Below, piece by piece: positions 16,201 through 25,566 of a stretch of DNA of 64,000 bases. The notes beneath the pieces were generated by a model. The model was not told the origin of the DNA. It saw only the letters and a program-made list of their open reading frames with translations, and did no database searches. Position numbers and translations under genes: made by a program. Positions within the stretch are counted from its first letter, which is position 1. Each line of letters starts with the position of its first letter. Source of the stretch: Pseudomonas graminis (GTDB lineage: Bacteria > Pseudomonadota > Gammaproteobacteria > Pseudomonadales > Pseudomonadaceae); NCBI RefSeq assembly GCF_002093745.1, contig NZ_MTSB01000008.1:124001-188000 (forward strand), read 5' to 3'.

Positions 16201-19166
16201 CAGCCTTTTTCGGACGGCACACCGGAGGCCTTCGCAGCAAACAGAAACACCCTGTTTTCGTGTGCATAGAAATGTATCCTGCCTTTCCAGGTCAGTTCTT
16301 CCCAGCCTTTCGGATCTGTGTCGGTGCCCTCGTGTATGCTTTTGCCCAGATAGGAAAAAAACGCAGTGCTCTCCGGGCGGTGCGGGACGCTGGCGCCCAG
16401 ATCAGCGGGCAGGCCCTGCATAAGCGATGAAAAGTACCAGTCCAGGCCGGTCGTACGTTCAACTGTTCTATGGATGGCGCCGATGCGGGTCACATCGTCG
16501 TCGGAATCCTTGGGCTCATCAAACGTGCCTTTATGCTTCTCGGCCCTTGTAAACAGCCAGTATTGATTATCAGCGGCTTCTGAAGGGAACGCCCAGCCCT
16601 GCAATGAGGGCACACCCTGTTTGCGCGCTTTGAAATACAAGCGCCCGGCTGTTGAATAATGCTCATGAATAGCGTCTGGCCAGGTCATTTCATCCCAGAC
16701 ATTGGGGTCGCTGTACGTCCCCCGATGTCTGCCGCTGCCGATGTGAGTCCAGTGCTCGTTACTGGATTTGCCTTCTGGATACTGCCAGCCCTGTTCCAGG
16801 GGCGGCACCCCATAGAAGCTGGAGGAGAAGAAACTCATGCGCCCGTTTTCTTCGACCATGTGAATTGCGCCGGGCCGGGTGAAGTCGTGCTCTGTCTTCG
16901 GGTCGATGAACGTCCCTTTGTGTTCATCGATGCCAATGTACTTCCACGCATCGCTGTTCTCGCCTTTTGGAGGAAAAGGACGGCTACCGGCTGGCGCGGC
17001 GCCTTCAACCTGTGAAACGAAGAAACGTGCAGGGTCGCCTGCCGTCGCGTGCGATGCATGAATGGCCCCCGGCCATGTGACTTCGGTTTCATCTTTGGGC
17101 GACTGGAATGTCCCGGCTCCCAGTGATGTCTCCAGAAACGTCCACTGCTTGTCACCGTGCAGCCCATCCTGTGGGTAGTCGATGCCCAGCAGCGTTGCTG
17201 TTCCCGAAAATGTCGATCCGTAGTAAATCGAGAACGTGCCTGAATTATCAAAATAACCGTCCCGCTTATGGACAGCGCCCGGCCAGGTCAGGTCAGCAAG
17301 CGTTTTGGGATCGGCGTACGTGCCTGCGTGCCGGCTTTCGCCTGTGTAAACCCAGTTCACTGTGTCGGCTTTTACGTCCTCCAGCGACTGATAGCGGTCC
17401 GATGGAAGCCCATCGAACCGTGCCTCGTAATACACCGTGCGGTCCGACAGGTTGAACGCATGGATTTGCCCTGACCAGGTCGGTTCATCCAGGCTTTTCG
17501 GATGCTCAAGGGTGCCGCGACCTGGCTCGACAGGACCCACATGGCTAAAGAACTCGTTGCTCACGGCCGCGCCGGGCACTGCGGGTTTGACGTCCTGCGG
17601 GCTGCCTTCGAAGCGTGAAATGAAATAAGTCGGCTTGCCGTCGATGGATAAACTGTAAACGGCACCCATCCAGCTCAGTTCGTCCGATTCCAGCGTTTGT
17701 GCGGGATGCTCGAACGTTGCCTTCATCCGGTTGCCAACGAATGTCCAGTGCTCTGTATCGTCCCTGTACCGCGGGTCGGGGCGGATCCAGGCGGTCGATA
17801 CCATGCCTTCCTGCGCTGATGCGTAGTAGGCGTCTATTCCGTGAGCCATGGTGAACACATGAATTGCACCTTTCCAGGTGAAGTCTGCGATGGTTTCGTC
17901 GCCTTTGGGGTCGCTGAGGGTGCCCCGATGGAAAGTGCTCTCTTGATATGTCCAACCTTCCTCACTCTCGGCGCCAGTGGGTAACGGCGTCCGGCAGGTT
18001 TCCCCAAAGTCCTGGTAGTCGGTCTTGAAAAAAGCGTACGTTTTGTTGCCTGGTTGAGCCGGGTCGATTTCGATCCGGTTGATGGCGCCCAGGTAGGTCG
18101 CCTCGCAATTAATCTTCGGGTCTGCGTAAGTCCCTTTGTGGATGCCGCGATATACCCAAGAGTCATTCTTGACGGCCGGAATGGTCGATCTGGAAAAATT
18201 ATTGTAGTCGTCCGGTAAGGGTGGCAATTCCAGGTCCTGGTCAGCCGGGTATCCGACAAATTTCGACGAGTAGAAGCGTCGCTGGCCTGTGGAGTCAACG
18301 GTGGCGTAGACCGTTTCCAGGGTATTGCTGCGCTCGTCCAGGGCCTTGGGGTCTTCATAGGTGCCAGCATGAACGCCGTCATTGCGCACGGCTATGTATG
18401 TCCAATGGGCGGTGTCTCCTGGTTTATCAGGATCCGGTGCGGTCCAGGACGGAGACACCGTACCTTCCTGCTTTGAGGCGTAGAACGCCTCGGCTCCATC
18501 GGACATCTTGAAAAGATGGATGGCACCTTTCCACGTGAAATCCTCCACGGTCTGGTCACCCTTGGGTGTACTAAAGCTGCCTGGCTTATAAGTGGACGCC
18601 AGGAATCCCCAGTCACTGTTGGGTCCAGGGTTGGCAGGCAGCCCGGAGCCTATGCATGTACTTCCGTTCTCTTCGCGCCGAGTGCTGTAAAAAACCAACA
18701 GCCCGTCAGCCTGGGTGACTTTATTGATGGCGCCCAGGTAGGTGGCTTCGCATGCTATTTTCGGGTCCGCGTAAGTGCCCGAATGGGTGCCTCGGTATAC
18801 CCAGAAACCATTCTGGACAGCCGGGATGGGGCGGGGTGAGAATTCAGGGTAACCCTCGGGTAAAGGCGGTAATTCATGTTCAGCCGGGTCACCGACAAAC
18901 CTCGCCTCGTAGAAACGCCGCCGGCCGGTGGAATCGACGAGTGCGTAAATGAGGCCCTCTACAAAGCTGTAGTCTTTCAGATTGAGCGGATTTTCATATG
19001 TGCCGGCCTGTCGTTGTGGAACGCTCTCAAGAGGAGTCGTCGCGCCAGCATGGCCTGCGTCTGGCATATTGGTTGTGTGGCTCGACTCCGGTGACGCATT
19101 CCGGGCGTGCGCAGGGTTGAGCAGTGCGAGCGCAAACGCCACTGGCATCAGGACTGAAAGGTTCAT
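13218..19166 (-). CDS. Giant secreted tandem-repeat protein with PI-PLC X domain and crystallin-like C-terminus
   Basis: A 1982-residue protein, by far the largest gene here. Residues 1-22 are a signal peptide (LMPVAFALALLNPAHA). Residues about 54-1455 are 21 tandem modules of 62-77 residues. Each opens with GTYADPK-like residues, then W-x-GAIH, then a YY/FY strand, a GxPS turn, a GWYYP-like turn and (N)HWTY-x-G. Residues about 1460-1740 are a PI-PLC X-type TIM barrel resembling plant and fungal single-domain proteins: TAHNAYLN and FIALCHAEE keep both candidate catalytic histidines, and RGFMLDLHE and VVITLLLESYV are also present. Residues about 1745-1982 are two crystallin-like copies, each with a GC-x-NDEIRS block. 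No anchor is seen, so it is probably released or surface-bound. The role of the modules is unknown; binding of envelope, host or polysaccharide ligands is a guess. The function as a phospholipase is plausible, not proven. Confidence 0.85.
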   Translation of the reverse strand: MNLSVLMPVAFALALLNPAHARNASPESSHTTNMPDAGHAGATTPLESVPQRQAGTYENPLNLKDYSFVEGLIYALVDSTGRRRFYEARFVGDPAEHELPPLPEGYPEFSPRPIPAVQNGFWVYRGTHSGTYADPKIACEATYLGAINKVTQADGLLVFYSTRREENGSTCIGSGLPANPGPNSDWGFLASTYKPGSFSTPKGDQTVEDFTWKGAIHLFKMSDGAEAFYASKQEGTVSPSWTAPDPDKPGDTAHWTYIAVRNDGVHAGTYEDPKALDERSNTLETVYATVDSTGQRRFYSSKFVGYPADQDLELPPLPDDYNNFSRSTIPAVKNDSWVYRGIHKGTYADPKINCEATYLGAINRIEIDPAQPGNKTYAFFKTDYQDFGETCRTPLPTGAESEEGWTYQESTFHRGTLSDPKGDETIADFTWKGAIHVFTMAHGIDAYYASAQEGMVSTAWIRPDPRYRDDTEHWTFVGNRMKATFEHPAQTLESDELSWMGAVYSLSIDGKPTYFISRFEGSPQDVKPAVPGAAVSNEFFSHVGPVEPGRGTLEHPKSLDEPTWSGQIHAFNLSDRTVYYEARFDGLPSDRYQSLEDVKADTVNWVYTGESRHAGTYADPKTLADLTWPGAVHKRDGYFDNSGTFSIYYGSTFSGTATLLGIDYPQDGLHGDKQWTFLETSLGAGTFQSPKDETEVTWPGAIHASHATAGDPARFFVSQVEGAAPAGSRPFPPKGENSDAWKYIGIDEHKGTFIDPKTEHDFTRPGAIHMVEENGRMSFFSSSFYGVPPLEQGWQYPEGKSSNEHWTHIGSGRHRGTYSDPNVWDEMTWPDAIHEHYSTAGRLYFKARKQGVPSLQGWAFPSEAADNQYWLFTRAEKHKGTFDEPKDSDDDVTRIGAIHRTVERTTGLDWYFSSLMQGLPADLGASVPHRPESTAFFSYLGKSIHEGTDTDPKGWEELTWKGRIHFYAHENRVFLFAAKASGVPSEKGWYYPTTAASNDHWTFIVESRHAGNYAAPKDWEDITWPGAIHAHSGDGVRRFYAAKANGTPSKENWTYPVGPVDNEHWTYLSSQKHLGTYADPKELDEPTWPNAIHVRQAENVRVYYKSRNDGIPSQQGWEYPEGEFSNNNWIYMASGRHSGTSADPKPWSEPTWPGRVHVNQDQAGTYFYYTATKDGLPSENGWYYPTGEASNDHWTYRGTGRHSGMAYDAKDWDEFTWPGALHFSTVNNYRVLFASKKEGVPSQHAWYYPLTASDDANWTFVGRGRAGTFIDPRNWGDPTSPGAQHINLIGNTPYFYTAKFTGSAAANNWYFPEKEADNAYWAYAGKSYGTFSDPRISTEPVWPGAISLIPNAGVPHYYEARKDGKPTDAGWTLPADGSSNEYWVDKGKHAGTLADPKDWDELTWLGAIHRHIQRDQTYYYTSQVAGVPSEHYWYYPDGSISNAWWTRLATWTQTAPGINDFSRPFNRYTWATAHNAYLNSIKEQLERGIRGFMLDLHEVNLDGIPFIALCHAEENDPCFQTNVLNNELVKTLNEIYLPFLTAHPSVVITLLLESYVDHDLLESELKQVSPEFLSMVFDPSEYPTGQWPLLADMIRKNKRVVILADRDGSTGYFTIGDHRVRILKNTEVAVENTYNLGSLFDHDWRCETRDINNPLDKPQAANSRGWPSLFVMNQFHAFGSSQGHAGDVDNNLTWLQRRVQDECMPKAQKPPSYLAVDYNQTGDTIPYAAALSQGGIYFYEKANADRSGDTVCVLPALHDYNFKLPARGCENDEIRSVQLAGVARGTRITLYDSPNGNKSDDFVYIDVKKTMPIDAFVTIGSLERSFSNDQVTVTALRNNGMDGKVSHIVVGASPLDSDFSVAEIVFHEGNNATQNTVCTVPFAKGDQFKMGDGNNPYGCDNDEIRSATVVRAKKGSYFTLVGNPDGTFNQGRTTVTVLQDIIVPRVIPSFNRTYNDDFIKVEVTHGGNVDGKSSYGYFGPLQ
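14804..19007 (-). repeat. Coding tandem repeat: 21 modules of about 62-77 residues
   Basis: The repeat units are about 190-230 bases and diverged at the DNA level but clear in protein. By eye the modules start at GTYENP, GTYADPK, GSFSTPK, GTYEDPK, GTYADPK, GTLSDPK, ATFEHPA, GTLEHPK, GTYADPK, GTFQSPK, GTFIDPK, GTYSDPN, GTFDEPK, GTDTDPK, GNYAAPK, GTYADPK, GTSADPK, GMAYDAK, GTFIDPR, GTFSDPR and GTLADPK. Modules 1-3 and 4-6 are two copies of one three-module block. Module boundaries are approximate. Confidence 0.85.
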
Positions 19167-19351
19167 TGTTCACCGTCCTTGGTGACAGGTGGCATTGCAT
19201 GCGTGAGCAATGCTGCCATCTGTATTGATCCGTCCCTGCGCCACGGTGGCGTCAAGGGGCCGGATTCATTTTCAAACACGCCGGGACGGCTGACTACTGT
19301 CATTCCTGACAGGCACGGTACGGCGGTGGTGACAGGGAAGTGAAGGCCGGA

Positions 19352-20170
19352 TTATTTGAAGCGCCGCTCAACCCCTTTTTCGACCAGTACCTTGGCGGAG
19401 ATTTCTTCCACCGAAAAATGCGTGGAGTTGATGTGCGGGATGTTCTCGCGCCGGAACAGGCCTTCCACTTCGCGCACTTCGAATTCGCACTGGGCGTAGC
19501 TTGAATAACGGCTGTTGGGCTTGCGCTCGTGGCGTATGGCAGTCAGGCGATCCGGGTCGATGGTCAGGCCGAACAGCTTTTCGCGATGCTGCTTGAGCGC
19601 GGCGGGCAATTGCAGCCGCTCCATGTCGTCCTCGGTCAACGGGTAATTGGCCGCCCGGATGCCGAATTGCATGGCCATGTACAGGCAGGTCGGGGTCTTG
19701 CCGCAGCGCGACACGCCCACCAGAATGATGTCGGCCTTGTCGTAATAGTGCGTGCGGGCGCCGTCGTCGTTGTCCAGCGCAAAATTGACCGCCTCGATGC
19801 GCTCCATATAGTTGGAGTTGTGCCCGATGGAATGCGATTTGCCCACCGAGTACGAGGAGTGTGAACTAAGCTCCTGTTCCAGCGGGGCCAGGAAGGTCGA
19901 GAAAATATCGATCATGAAGCCGTTGGACGTCGCCAGAATCTCGCGGATGTCCTGATTGACGATGGTGTCGAAGATGATCGGTCGTACATCGTCCCTGTCG
20001 GCGGCATTGTTGATTTGTTGTACCATCGCCCGCGCCTTCTCGACGCTGTCGATATAGGGCCTGGTGAACTTGTTGAATGTAATGTTTTCAAATTGTGCCA
20101 ACAGGCTTTGCCCCAGGGTTTCGGCAGTGATACCGGTACCGTCCGAGATGAAAAAAGCAGATCGTTTCAT
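19352..20170 (-). CDS. ppsR: Phosphoenolpyruvate synthase regulatory kinase/pyrophosphorylase (PSRP, DUF299)
   Basis: A bifunctional ADP-dependent kinase and Pi-dependent pyrophosphorylase that switches PEP synthase off and on by phosphorylating a threonine beside its catalytic histidine. The 272-residue product begins [20 protein letters not shown] and has the P-loop-like [18 protein letters not shown] (about residues 150-167), both typical of the family. It is divergent from ppsA, its presumed substrate, across a 193-base gap. Confidence 0.95.
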   Translation of the reverse strand: MKRSAFFISDGTGITAETLGQSLLAQFENITFNKFTRPYIDSVEKARAMVQQINNAADRDDVRPIIFDTIVNQDIREILATSNGFMIDIFSTFLAPLEQELSSHSSYSVGKSHSIGHNSNYMERIEAVNFALDNDDGARTHYYDKADIILVGVSRCGKTPTCLYMAMQFGIRAANYPLTEDDMERLQLPAALKQHREKLFGLTIDPDRLTAIRHERKPNSRYSSYAQCEFEVREVEGLFRRENIPHINSTHFSVEEISAKVLVEKGVERRFK

Positions 20171-20363
20171 TTTTGTCCCTGACCTTAAGCCGTTGACGAT
20201 TTCTGGATATCATAGGCGTGCTTGTCAGCCCTGAGGGCGTGTCGGCACACCTTTTTTGAAGGTTCAGGCTTGCGCCCGACCTGACACGCCCGAGGCCACT
20301 CTACACGCGCCTCGGGTGAATGAGCTTTTCCCAACAACAAACACAGTTAGTGGAGAGATCACC

Positions 20364-22739
20364 TTGGTAGAGTACGTAGTTTCCCTCGATAAGCTCGGCG
20401 TCCATGATGTAGAGCATGTGGGGGGCAAAAACTCGTCCCTCGGCGAGATGATCAGCAACCTCGCAGGCGCTGGTGTTTCAGTGCCCGGTGGCTTCGCGAC
20501 TACGGCCCAGGCTTATCGTGATTTTCTCGAACTCAGCGGCCTGAACGACCAGATCCACGCGGCGCTGGACGCACTTGATGTCGATGACGTCAATGCACTG
20601 GCCCGCACTGGCGCGCAGATCCGTCAGTGGATCATGGAAGCCGAGTTTCCAGAGAAGCTCAACGCCGAAATCCGCACCGCCTTTGCCGAACTGTCGGCGG
20701 GCAACCCGAATCTGGCCGTGGCGGTGCGTTCTTCCGCCACCGCTGAAGACCTGCCTGACGCCTCTTTTGCGGGCCAGCAAGAGACCTTCCTGAACATTCG
20801 CGGTGTCGAAAACGTCATTCGTGCTGCCAAGGAAGTCTTTGCTTCGCTGTTCAATGACCGCGCGATTTCCTACCGGGTCCACCAGGGCTTCGACCACAAA
20901 CTGGTGGCGTTGTCGGCCGGCGTGCAGCGCATGGTGCGTTCTGAAACGGGTACAGCGGGCGTCATGTTCACCCTGGACACCGAATCCGGTTTCCGCGATG
21001 TGGTGTTCATCACCGGCGCTTACGGCCTGGGCGAGACGGTCGTGCAGGGCGCGGTCAACCCGGACGAATTCTACGTACACAAGAACACGCTGGCCGCCGG
21101 TCGCCCGGCCATCCTGCGCCGCAACCTGGGCAGCAAGGCCATCAAGATGATTTACGGCGATGAAGCCAAGGCCGGTCGTTCGGTCAAGGTGATCGACGTC
21201 GAGCCTGCTGATCGGGCGCGCTTCTGTCTGACCGATGCCGAAGTGTCCGAACTGGCTAAACAGGCGATGATCATCGAGAAGCACTACAAGTGCCCGATGG
21301 ACATCGAATGGGCCAAGGACGGCGACGACGGCAAGCTGTACATCGTGCAGGCACGCCCTGAAACCGTGAAGAGCCGCGCCTCGGCCAACGTCATGGAGCG
21401 TTATCTGCTCAAAGAGACCGGCAAGGTGCTGGTCGAAGGTCGCGCCATCGGCCAGCGCATCGGTGCAGGCAAGGTGCGGATCATCAAGGACGTGTCCGAA
21501 ATGGACAAAGTCCAGCCCGGTGACGTGCTGGTCTCCGACATGACCGACCCGGACTGGGAACCGGTCATGAAGCGTGCGAGCGCAATTGTGACCAACCGCG
21601 GCGGTCGTACCTGCCACGCGGCGATCATTGCCCGTGAACTGGGTATCCCGGCAGTGGTCGGTTGCGGCAATGCCACGCACACCTTGCAGGACGGGCAGGG
21701 CGTGACGGTGTCCTGCGCCGAAGGCGACACCGGTTACATCTTCGAAGGTGAGCTGGGCTTTGACATCAAGACCAACTCGGTCGATGCCATGCCCGATCTG
21801 CCCTTCAAGATCATGATGAACGTCGGCAACCCGGATCGCGCCTTCGATTTTGCCCAGTTGCCCAATGCCGGTGTCGGCCTGGCGCGCCTGGAGTTCATCA
21901 TCAACCGCATGATCGGCGTACACCCCAAGGCGCTGCTCAATTACTCGGTGCTGCCGCCGGAAATCAAGGACAGCGTCGACAAGCGGATTGCCGGTTACGA
22001 CGATCCGGTCGGTTTCTACGTCGAGAAGCTGGTCGAGGGCATCAGCACCCTGGCCGCCGCGTTCACGCCGAAAAAGGTCATCGTGCGGCTGTCGGACTTC
22101 AAGTCCAACGAGTACGCCAACCTGATCGGCGGCAAGCTGTACGAGCCTGAAGAAGAAAACCCGATGCTCGGGTTCCGCGGCGCGTCGCGTTACATCAGCG
22201 AAAACTTCCGCGACTGTTTCGAGCTGGAATGCCGCGCGCTCAAACGGGTTCGGGAAGACATGGGCCTGACCAACGTCGAAATCATGGTGCCGTTCGTGCG
22301 CACCCTGGGCGAAGCGAGCCAGGTCATCGACCTGCTGGCGGCCAACGGCCTGAAGCGGGGCGAAAACGGCCTGCGCATCATCATGATGTGTGAATTGCCG
22401 TCCAACGCCATTCTGGCAGACGAGTTCCTCGAGTATTTCGACGGCTTCTCCATCGGCTCCAACGACCTGACTCAACTGACGCTTGGCCTGGATCGCGACT
22501 CCGGTGTTATCGCTCACCTGTTCGACGAGCGTAATCCGGCGGTCAAGAAGCTGCTGTCCAACGCCATTCAGGCCTGCAACAAGGCGGGCAAGTACATCGG
22601 CATCTGCGGCCAGGGGCCTTCGGATCACCCGGATCTGGCGCGCTGGTTGATGGATCAGGGGATCGAGAGCGTGTCGCTCAACCCTGATTCGGTCCTGGAA
22701 ACCTGGTTCTTCCTGGCCGAGGCGCAAGCCCCTGTCTGA
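20364..22739 (+). CDS. ppsA: Phosphoenolpyruvate synthase
   Basis: Converts pyruvate and ATP to PEP, AMP and phosphate for gluconeogenesis. The 791-residue product has the N-terminal ATP-grasp domain ([25 protein letters not shown]). The phosphohistidine swivel is [18 protein letters not shown], with the threonine targeted by PpsR next to the histidine. The C-terminal TIM barrel has [16 protein letters not shown] and the [11 protein letters not shown] cysteine loop. I start at TTG 20364 ([12 protein letters not shown]), which matches the usual PpsA N-terminus and follows a GGAGAG ribosome-binding site. The ORF extends to 20256, but those residues look non-coding. Confidence 0.94.
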   Translation: MVEYVVSLDKLGVHDVEHVGGKNSSLGEMISNLAGAGVSVPGGFATTAQAYRDFLELSGLNDQIHAALDALDVDDVNALARTGAQIRQWIMEAEFPEKLNAEIRTAFAELSAGNPNLAVAVRSSATAEDLPDASFAGQQETFLNIRGVENVIRAAKEVFASLFNDRAISYRVHQGFDHKLVALSAGVQRMVRSETGTAGVMFTLDTESGFRDVVFITGAYGLGETVVQGAVNPDEFYVHKNTLAAGRPAILRRNLGSKAIKMIYGDEAKAGRSVKVIDVEPADRARFCLTDAEVSELAKQAMIIEKHYKCPMDIEWAKDGDDGKLYIVQARPETVKSRASANVMERYLLKETGKVLVEGRAIGQRIGAGKVRIIKDVSEMDKVQPGDVLVSDMTDPDWEPVMKRASAIVTNRGGRTCHAAIIARELGIPAVVGCGNATHTLQDGQGVTVSCAEGDTGYIFEGELGFDIKTNSVDAMPDLPFKIMMNVGNPDRAFDFAQLPNAGVGLARLEFIINRMIGVHPKALLNYSVLPPEIKDSVDKRIAGYDDPVGFYVEKLVEGISTLAAAFTPKKVIVRLSDFKSNEYANLIGGKLYEPEEENPMLGFRGASRYISENFRDCFELECRALKRVREDMGLTNVEIMVPFVRTLGEASQVIDLLAANGLKRGENGLRIIMMCELPSNAILADEFLEYFDGFSIGSNDLTQLTLGLDRDSGVIAHLFDERNPAVKKLLSNAIQACNKAGKYIGICGQGPSDHPDLARWLMDQGIESVSLNPDSVLETWFFLAEAQAPV

Positions 22740-22802
22740 GGTGGCGCGGCTCTTGTGACGTGAAAGGCGCCTGAGCCGTCTTGTGGATCAGGTGTTCGAG
22801 AG

Positions 22803-22832
22803 AGGCGGTTTCTTCGGAAGCCGCCTTTTTTA
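22803..22832 (+). terminator. Intrinsic terminator after ppsA
   Basis: AGGCGGTTTC and GAAGCCGCCT pair around a TTCG tetraloop (one G-T pair), followed by six T. It lies about 65 bases after the ppsA stop. Confidence 0.85.
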
Positions 22833-22898
22833 TGGCGTGCCATGAGCATGCCTTAACGCAGGGTTTTATCCAGTCTGTCCAGCCAGATAAAGAGTGTT

Positions 22899-23891
22899 AT
22901 GCAAAGCAGTAGCCAGCTTTTTCCCGTAGCCCTGATCAGCGCCGAACGTTGCGGCGACCTGGTCGAAGACGTCTACCGTCTGAAACCTGCCAACAGCCCG
23001 GACCCGAGTGTCGAGCTGGTGGTGACCCGCCTGGGGCTGGTTGATCAGCCCGATGTGCGGGGCGTTCCGGTGATTCTGCTGCACGGCAGTTTTTCCAATC
23101 GGCGCTTCTGGTACTCGCCCAAGGGCATCGGTCTGGGGCCGTACCTGGCCCGGGCGGGGTACGACGTGTGGATTCCAGAGATGCGCGGGCACGGGTTGTC
23201 GTCGCGTAACCAGAGCTATCGGTCCAATTGCGTGGCGGACTACGCCCGTTTCGATCTGCCGTCCATCGCCGCGTTCGTTGTCGAGCAAAGCGCTCAGGTG
23301 CCGCACTGGATCGGCCACTCGTTGGGCGGAATAACCTTGGCGGCGGCGTTGGGCGGGCAGTACCTGGGGCCGGAAACGGCAGCGTCGGTGGCGCTGTTCG
23401 GCAGTCAGGTCAGCCGCAGCTACTGGCCGCTGAAAATCCCGCCACTGCAATGGTCGGCGCGTCTGTTGCTCAGGTCGTTCGAGCACGTCTCCGGCCCGCG
23501 TTTCAAGCGTGGGCCGGAAGACGAGCCGATAGGGCTGGTGCTGGAGAGCCTGCGCTGGCACGGGCTGTTCGGGCGTTTTGGCGAGCGTGACAATAACTGG
23601 TGGGAAGGGCTCAACGCAGTTCAGGTGCCCGTTCTGGCTGTCGCGGCGGCTGGCGATCATCAGGACCCGGTCTGGGCTTGCCGCCTGTTGTTCGATCAGA
23701 TCGGAGAGGGCGCGCATAAGCAGTTCCTCTGCCTGGGACGCGAACACGGCTTCAGCGAAGACTTCGACCATGTGCAGATGTTGATCAGCAAGGGGGCGCA
23801 ACAAGAGGTCTGGCCGCGTGTCATCGAGTGGTTGGAAGCGCGTACGGTTCCTGAACAGGTCATAGAGTTTCAGGCCGCAGTGGGCAGTTAA
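22899..23891 (+). CDS. Alpha/beta hydrolase
   Basis: A 330-residue hydrolase with VILLHGSFSNRRFW (oxyanion-hole HG motif, about residues 58-71) and the nucleophile elbow WIGHSLGGIT (Ser at about 143). A late ACID/histidine pair is plausible: GDHQDPV (Asp) and GREHGFSEDF (His). No signal peptide is seen. The substrate is unknown. The homologous position between ppsA and rraA is occupied by a hydrolase in other Pseudomonas as I recall, so it belongs to the core block. Confidence 0.85.
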   Translation: MQSSSQLFPVALISAERCGDLVEDVYRLKPANSPDPSVELVVTRLGLVDQPDVRGVPVILLHGSFSNRRFWYSPKGIGLGPYLARAGYDVWIPEMRGHGLSSRNQSYRSNCVADYARFDLPSIAAFVVEQSAQVPHWIGHSLGGITLAAALGGQYLGPETAASVALFGSQVSRSYWPLKIPPLQWSARLLLRSFEHVSGPRFKRGPEDEPIGLVLESLRWHGLFGRFGERDNNWWEGLNAVQVPVLAVAAAGDHQDPVWACRLLFDQIGEGAHKQFLCLGREHGFSEDFDHVQMLISKGAQQEVWPRVIEWLEARTVPEQVIEFQAAVGS

Positions 23892-23984
23892 CGGTTAAAG
23901 TCGCTATGGTTAGCATCAGTTGGTCGTGTCATGTTCCGTCTGTCACGACCTCATGCCCACTATGGAATGACAGGAGTTGACCTC

Positions 23985-24473
23985 ATGCATTACCTCACCC
24001 CCGACCTGTGCGACGCCTACCCGGATCAGGTCCAGGTCGTCGAGCCGATGTTCAGCAATTTCGGTGGACGCGATTCATTTGGTGGCCAGATCGTCACCCT
24101 CAAGTGCTTCGAAGACAATTCTCTTGTCAGGGAGCAGGTCGAACTCGACGGCAAGGGCCAAGTGCTGGTGGTCGATGGTGGCGGTTCGCTGAGGTGCGCC
24201 CTGCTGGGTGATTTGCTGGCCGAAAAGGCAGCCAGGAACGGCTGGGAAGGGCTGGTGATCTACGGCTGTGTGCGCGACGTTGACATGCTGGCTCAGACCG
24301 ATCTCGGCGTTCAGGCGCTGGCCAGTCATCCGAAGAAAACCGAGAAACGTGGCTTGGGTGATCTGAATGTACCGGTCACCTTTGGCGGTATTACCTTTCG
24401 TTCGGGTGAATACCTGTACGCGGACAACAATGGCATCATCATTTCTCCCTCACCTCTGACCATGCCGGAATAA
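23985..24473 (+). CDS. rraA: RraA-like protein (regulator of RNase E activity / HMG aldolase family)
   Basis: A 162-residue protein of the RraA fold. Key segments are [62 protein letters not shown] and [11 protein letters not shown]. The G-x-x-R-D pocket is the one that binds magnesium in family members with HMG/oxaloacetate aldolase activity. In Escherichia coli RraA inhibits RNase E; whether this one is a ribonuclease regulator or an aldolase cannot be told from sequence. The ATG at 23985 follows AGGAG by nine bases; an in-frame ATG at 23967 lacks a site. Confidence 0.88.
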   Translation: MHYLTPDLCDAYPDQVQVVEPMFSNFGGRDSFGGQIVTLKCFEDNSLVREQVELDGKGQVLVVDGGGSLRCALLGDLLAEKAARNGWEGLVIYGCVRDVDMLAQTDLGVQALASHPKKTEKRGLGDLNVPVTFGGITFRSGEYLYADNNGIIISPSPLTMPE

Positions 24474-24484
24474 GCGAAGTATCC

Positions 24485-25480
24485 ATGTTCGATGAAGCAA
24501 ACGCGCAGTGGGGGCTGGTTCATGCCCTTGTTTTGGACGGTAAAGGCGGGGCGCGTTTCATTGCTCGAACCGAGTTGCAGGCCCTTGAGTTACAGCCGCA
24601 GGAGAGTCTGTGGCTGCATTGGGATCGCAGCCATCCGCAGACTCAGACCTGGCTGCGTACCGCCAGCGGCCTGAGCGAATTTGCCTGCGACCTGCTGCTC
24701 GAAGAAAACACCCGGCCGCGTCTGCTGCCGTTGGCGGATCAGGAGTTGCTGCTGTTTCTGCGCGGCGTGAACCTGAACCCCGGTGCCGAGCCGGAAGACA
24801 TGGTCTCGGTGCGCATATTTGCTGCCGCGCAACGCGTGATTTCGTTGCGCCTGAGGCCTTTGCGCGCCACTGAAGAACTGATCGAGTTGCTGGGGCAGGG
24901 CAAAGGCCCGAAGAGCGCCTCTGAACTGATCCTTTACCTGGCGCAGTACCTGACCGACAAGGTTCAGGATCTGGTTGGCGAGTTGACGGAGTCTGTCGAC
25001 GAAGAGGAAGAAAAGTCGGATGCCGACGAGCGCTACAGCCCGGAACACGGCAAATTGTTGCACATTCGCCGTCGCGCAGCCGGACTGCGCCGTTTTCTGG
25101 GCCCGCAGCGAGATATCTACGGTCAGCTTTCGCGGATCAAACTGTCCTGGTTCGCCCATGACGATACTGATTACTGGAATGAACTTAACAATAGCCTGAC
25201 CCGTTACCTGGAAGAGCTGGAGCTGACCCGCGAGCGCGTGGGGCTGCTGCTGGAGTCCGAGGACCGGCGGCTGCGCGAGCACATGAACCGCACGATGTAC
25301 CGTTTCGGCATCATTACCGGTATCTTCCTGCCGATGAGTTTTCTCACCGGGTTGCTGGGCATTAATGTGGGCGGTATTCCCGGTTCGGACAGCGCTTATG
25401 GCTTTCTCGTGGCGTGTCTGCTTATCGTCTCGCTGGCGGCAGGGCAGTGGTGGCTGTTCAGGCGTTTACGCTGGGTATGA
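24485..25480 (+). CDS. cmaX: CorA/ZntB-family divalent cation transporter CmaX
   Basis: A 331-residue inner-membrane transporter. A long cytoplasmic funnel domain (about residues 1-270, with charged helices and an acidic run near residue 175) is followed by two C-terminal helices, beginning FGIITGIFLPMSFLTGLLG and FLVACLLIVSLAAG. The pore-loop signature is GIN instead of the GMN of magnesium channels, which points to the ZntB branch. It is first in the cmaX-crfX-cmpX-sigX-oprF block. Confidence 0.9.
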   Translation: MFDEANAQWGLVHALVLDGKGGARFIARTELQALELQPQESLWLHWDRSHPQTQTWLRTASGLSEFACDLLLEENTRPRLLPLADQELLLFLRGVNLNPGAEPEDMVSVRIFAAAQRVISLRLRPLRATEELIELLGQGKGPKSASELILYLAQYLTDKVQDLVGELTESVDEEEEKSDADERYSPEHGKLLHIRRRAAGLRRFLGPQRDIYGQLSRIKLSWFAHDDTDYWNELNNSLTRYLEELELTRERVGLLLESEDRRLREHMNRTMYRFGIITGIFLPMSFLTGLLGINVGGIPGSDSAYGFLVACLLIVSLAAGQWWLFRRLRWV

Positions 25481-25566
25481 AGGGCGGCGTTGGTGCTTTT
25501 TTGCCGGGGCCGTGTGACTTGTTGTTTTCGCGTCGCGTCTTTGACTGACATTACGTGAGGTGCCTG

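Noticed and set aside
14804..19007. Regular repeat array that might be CRISPR
   Set aside because: Units are about 200 bases, in frame and diverged as protein repeats; no identical short repeats or spacers and no cas genes.
20478..22727. 749-residue open frame antisense to ppsA
   Set aside because: Overlaps the well-supported PEP synthase on the other strand; composition is that of an antisense shadow of high-GC coding DNA.
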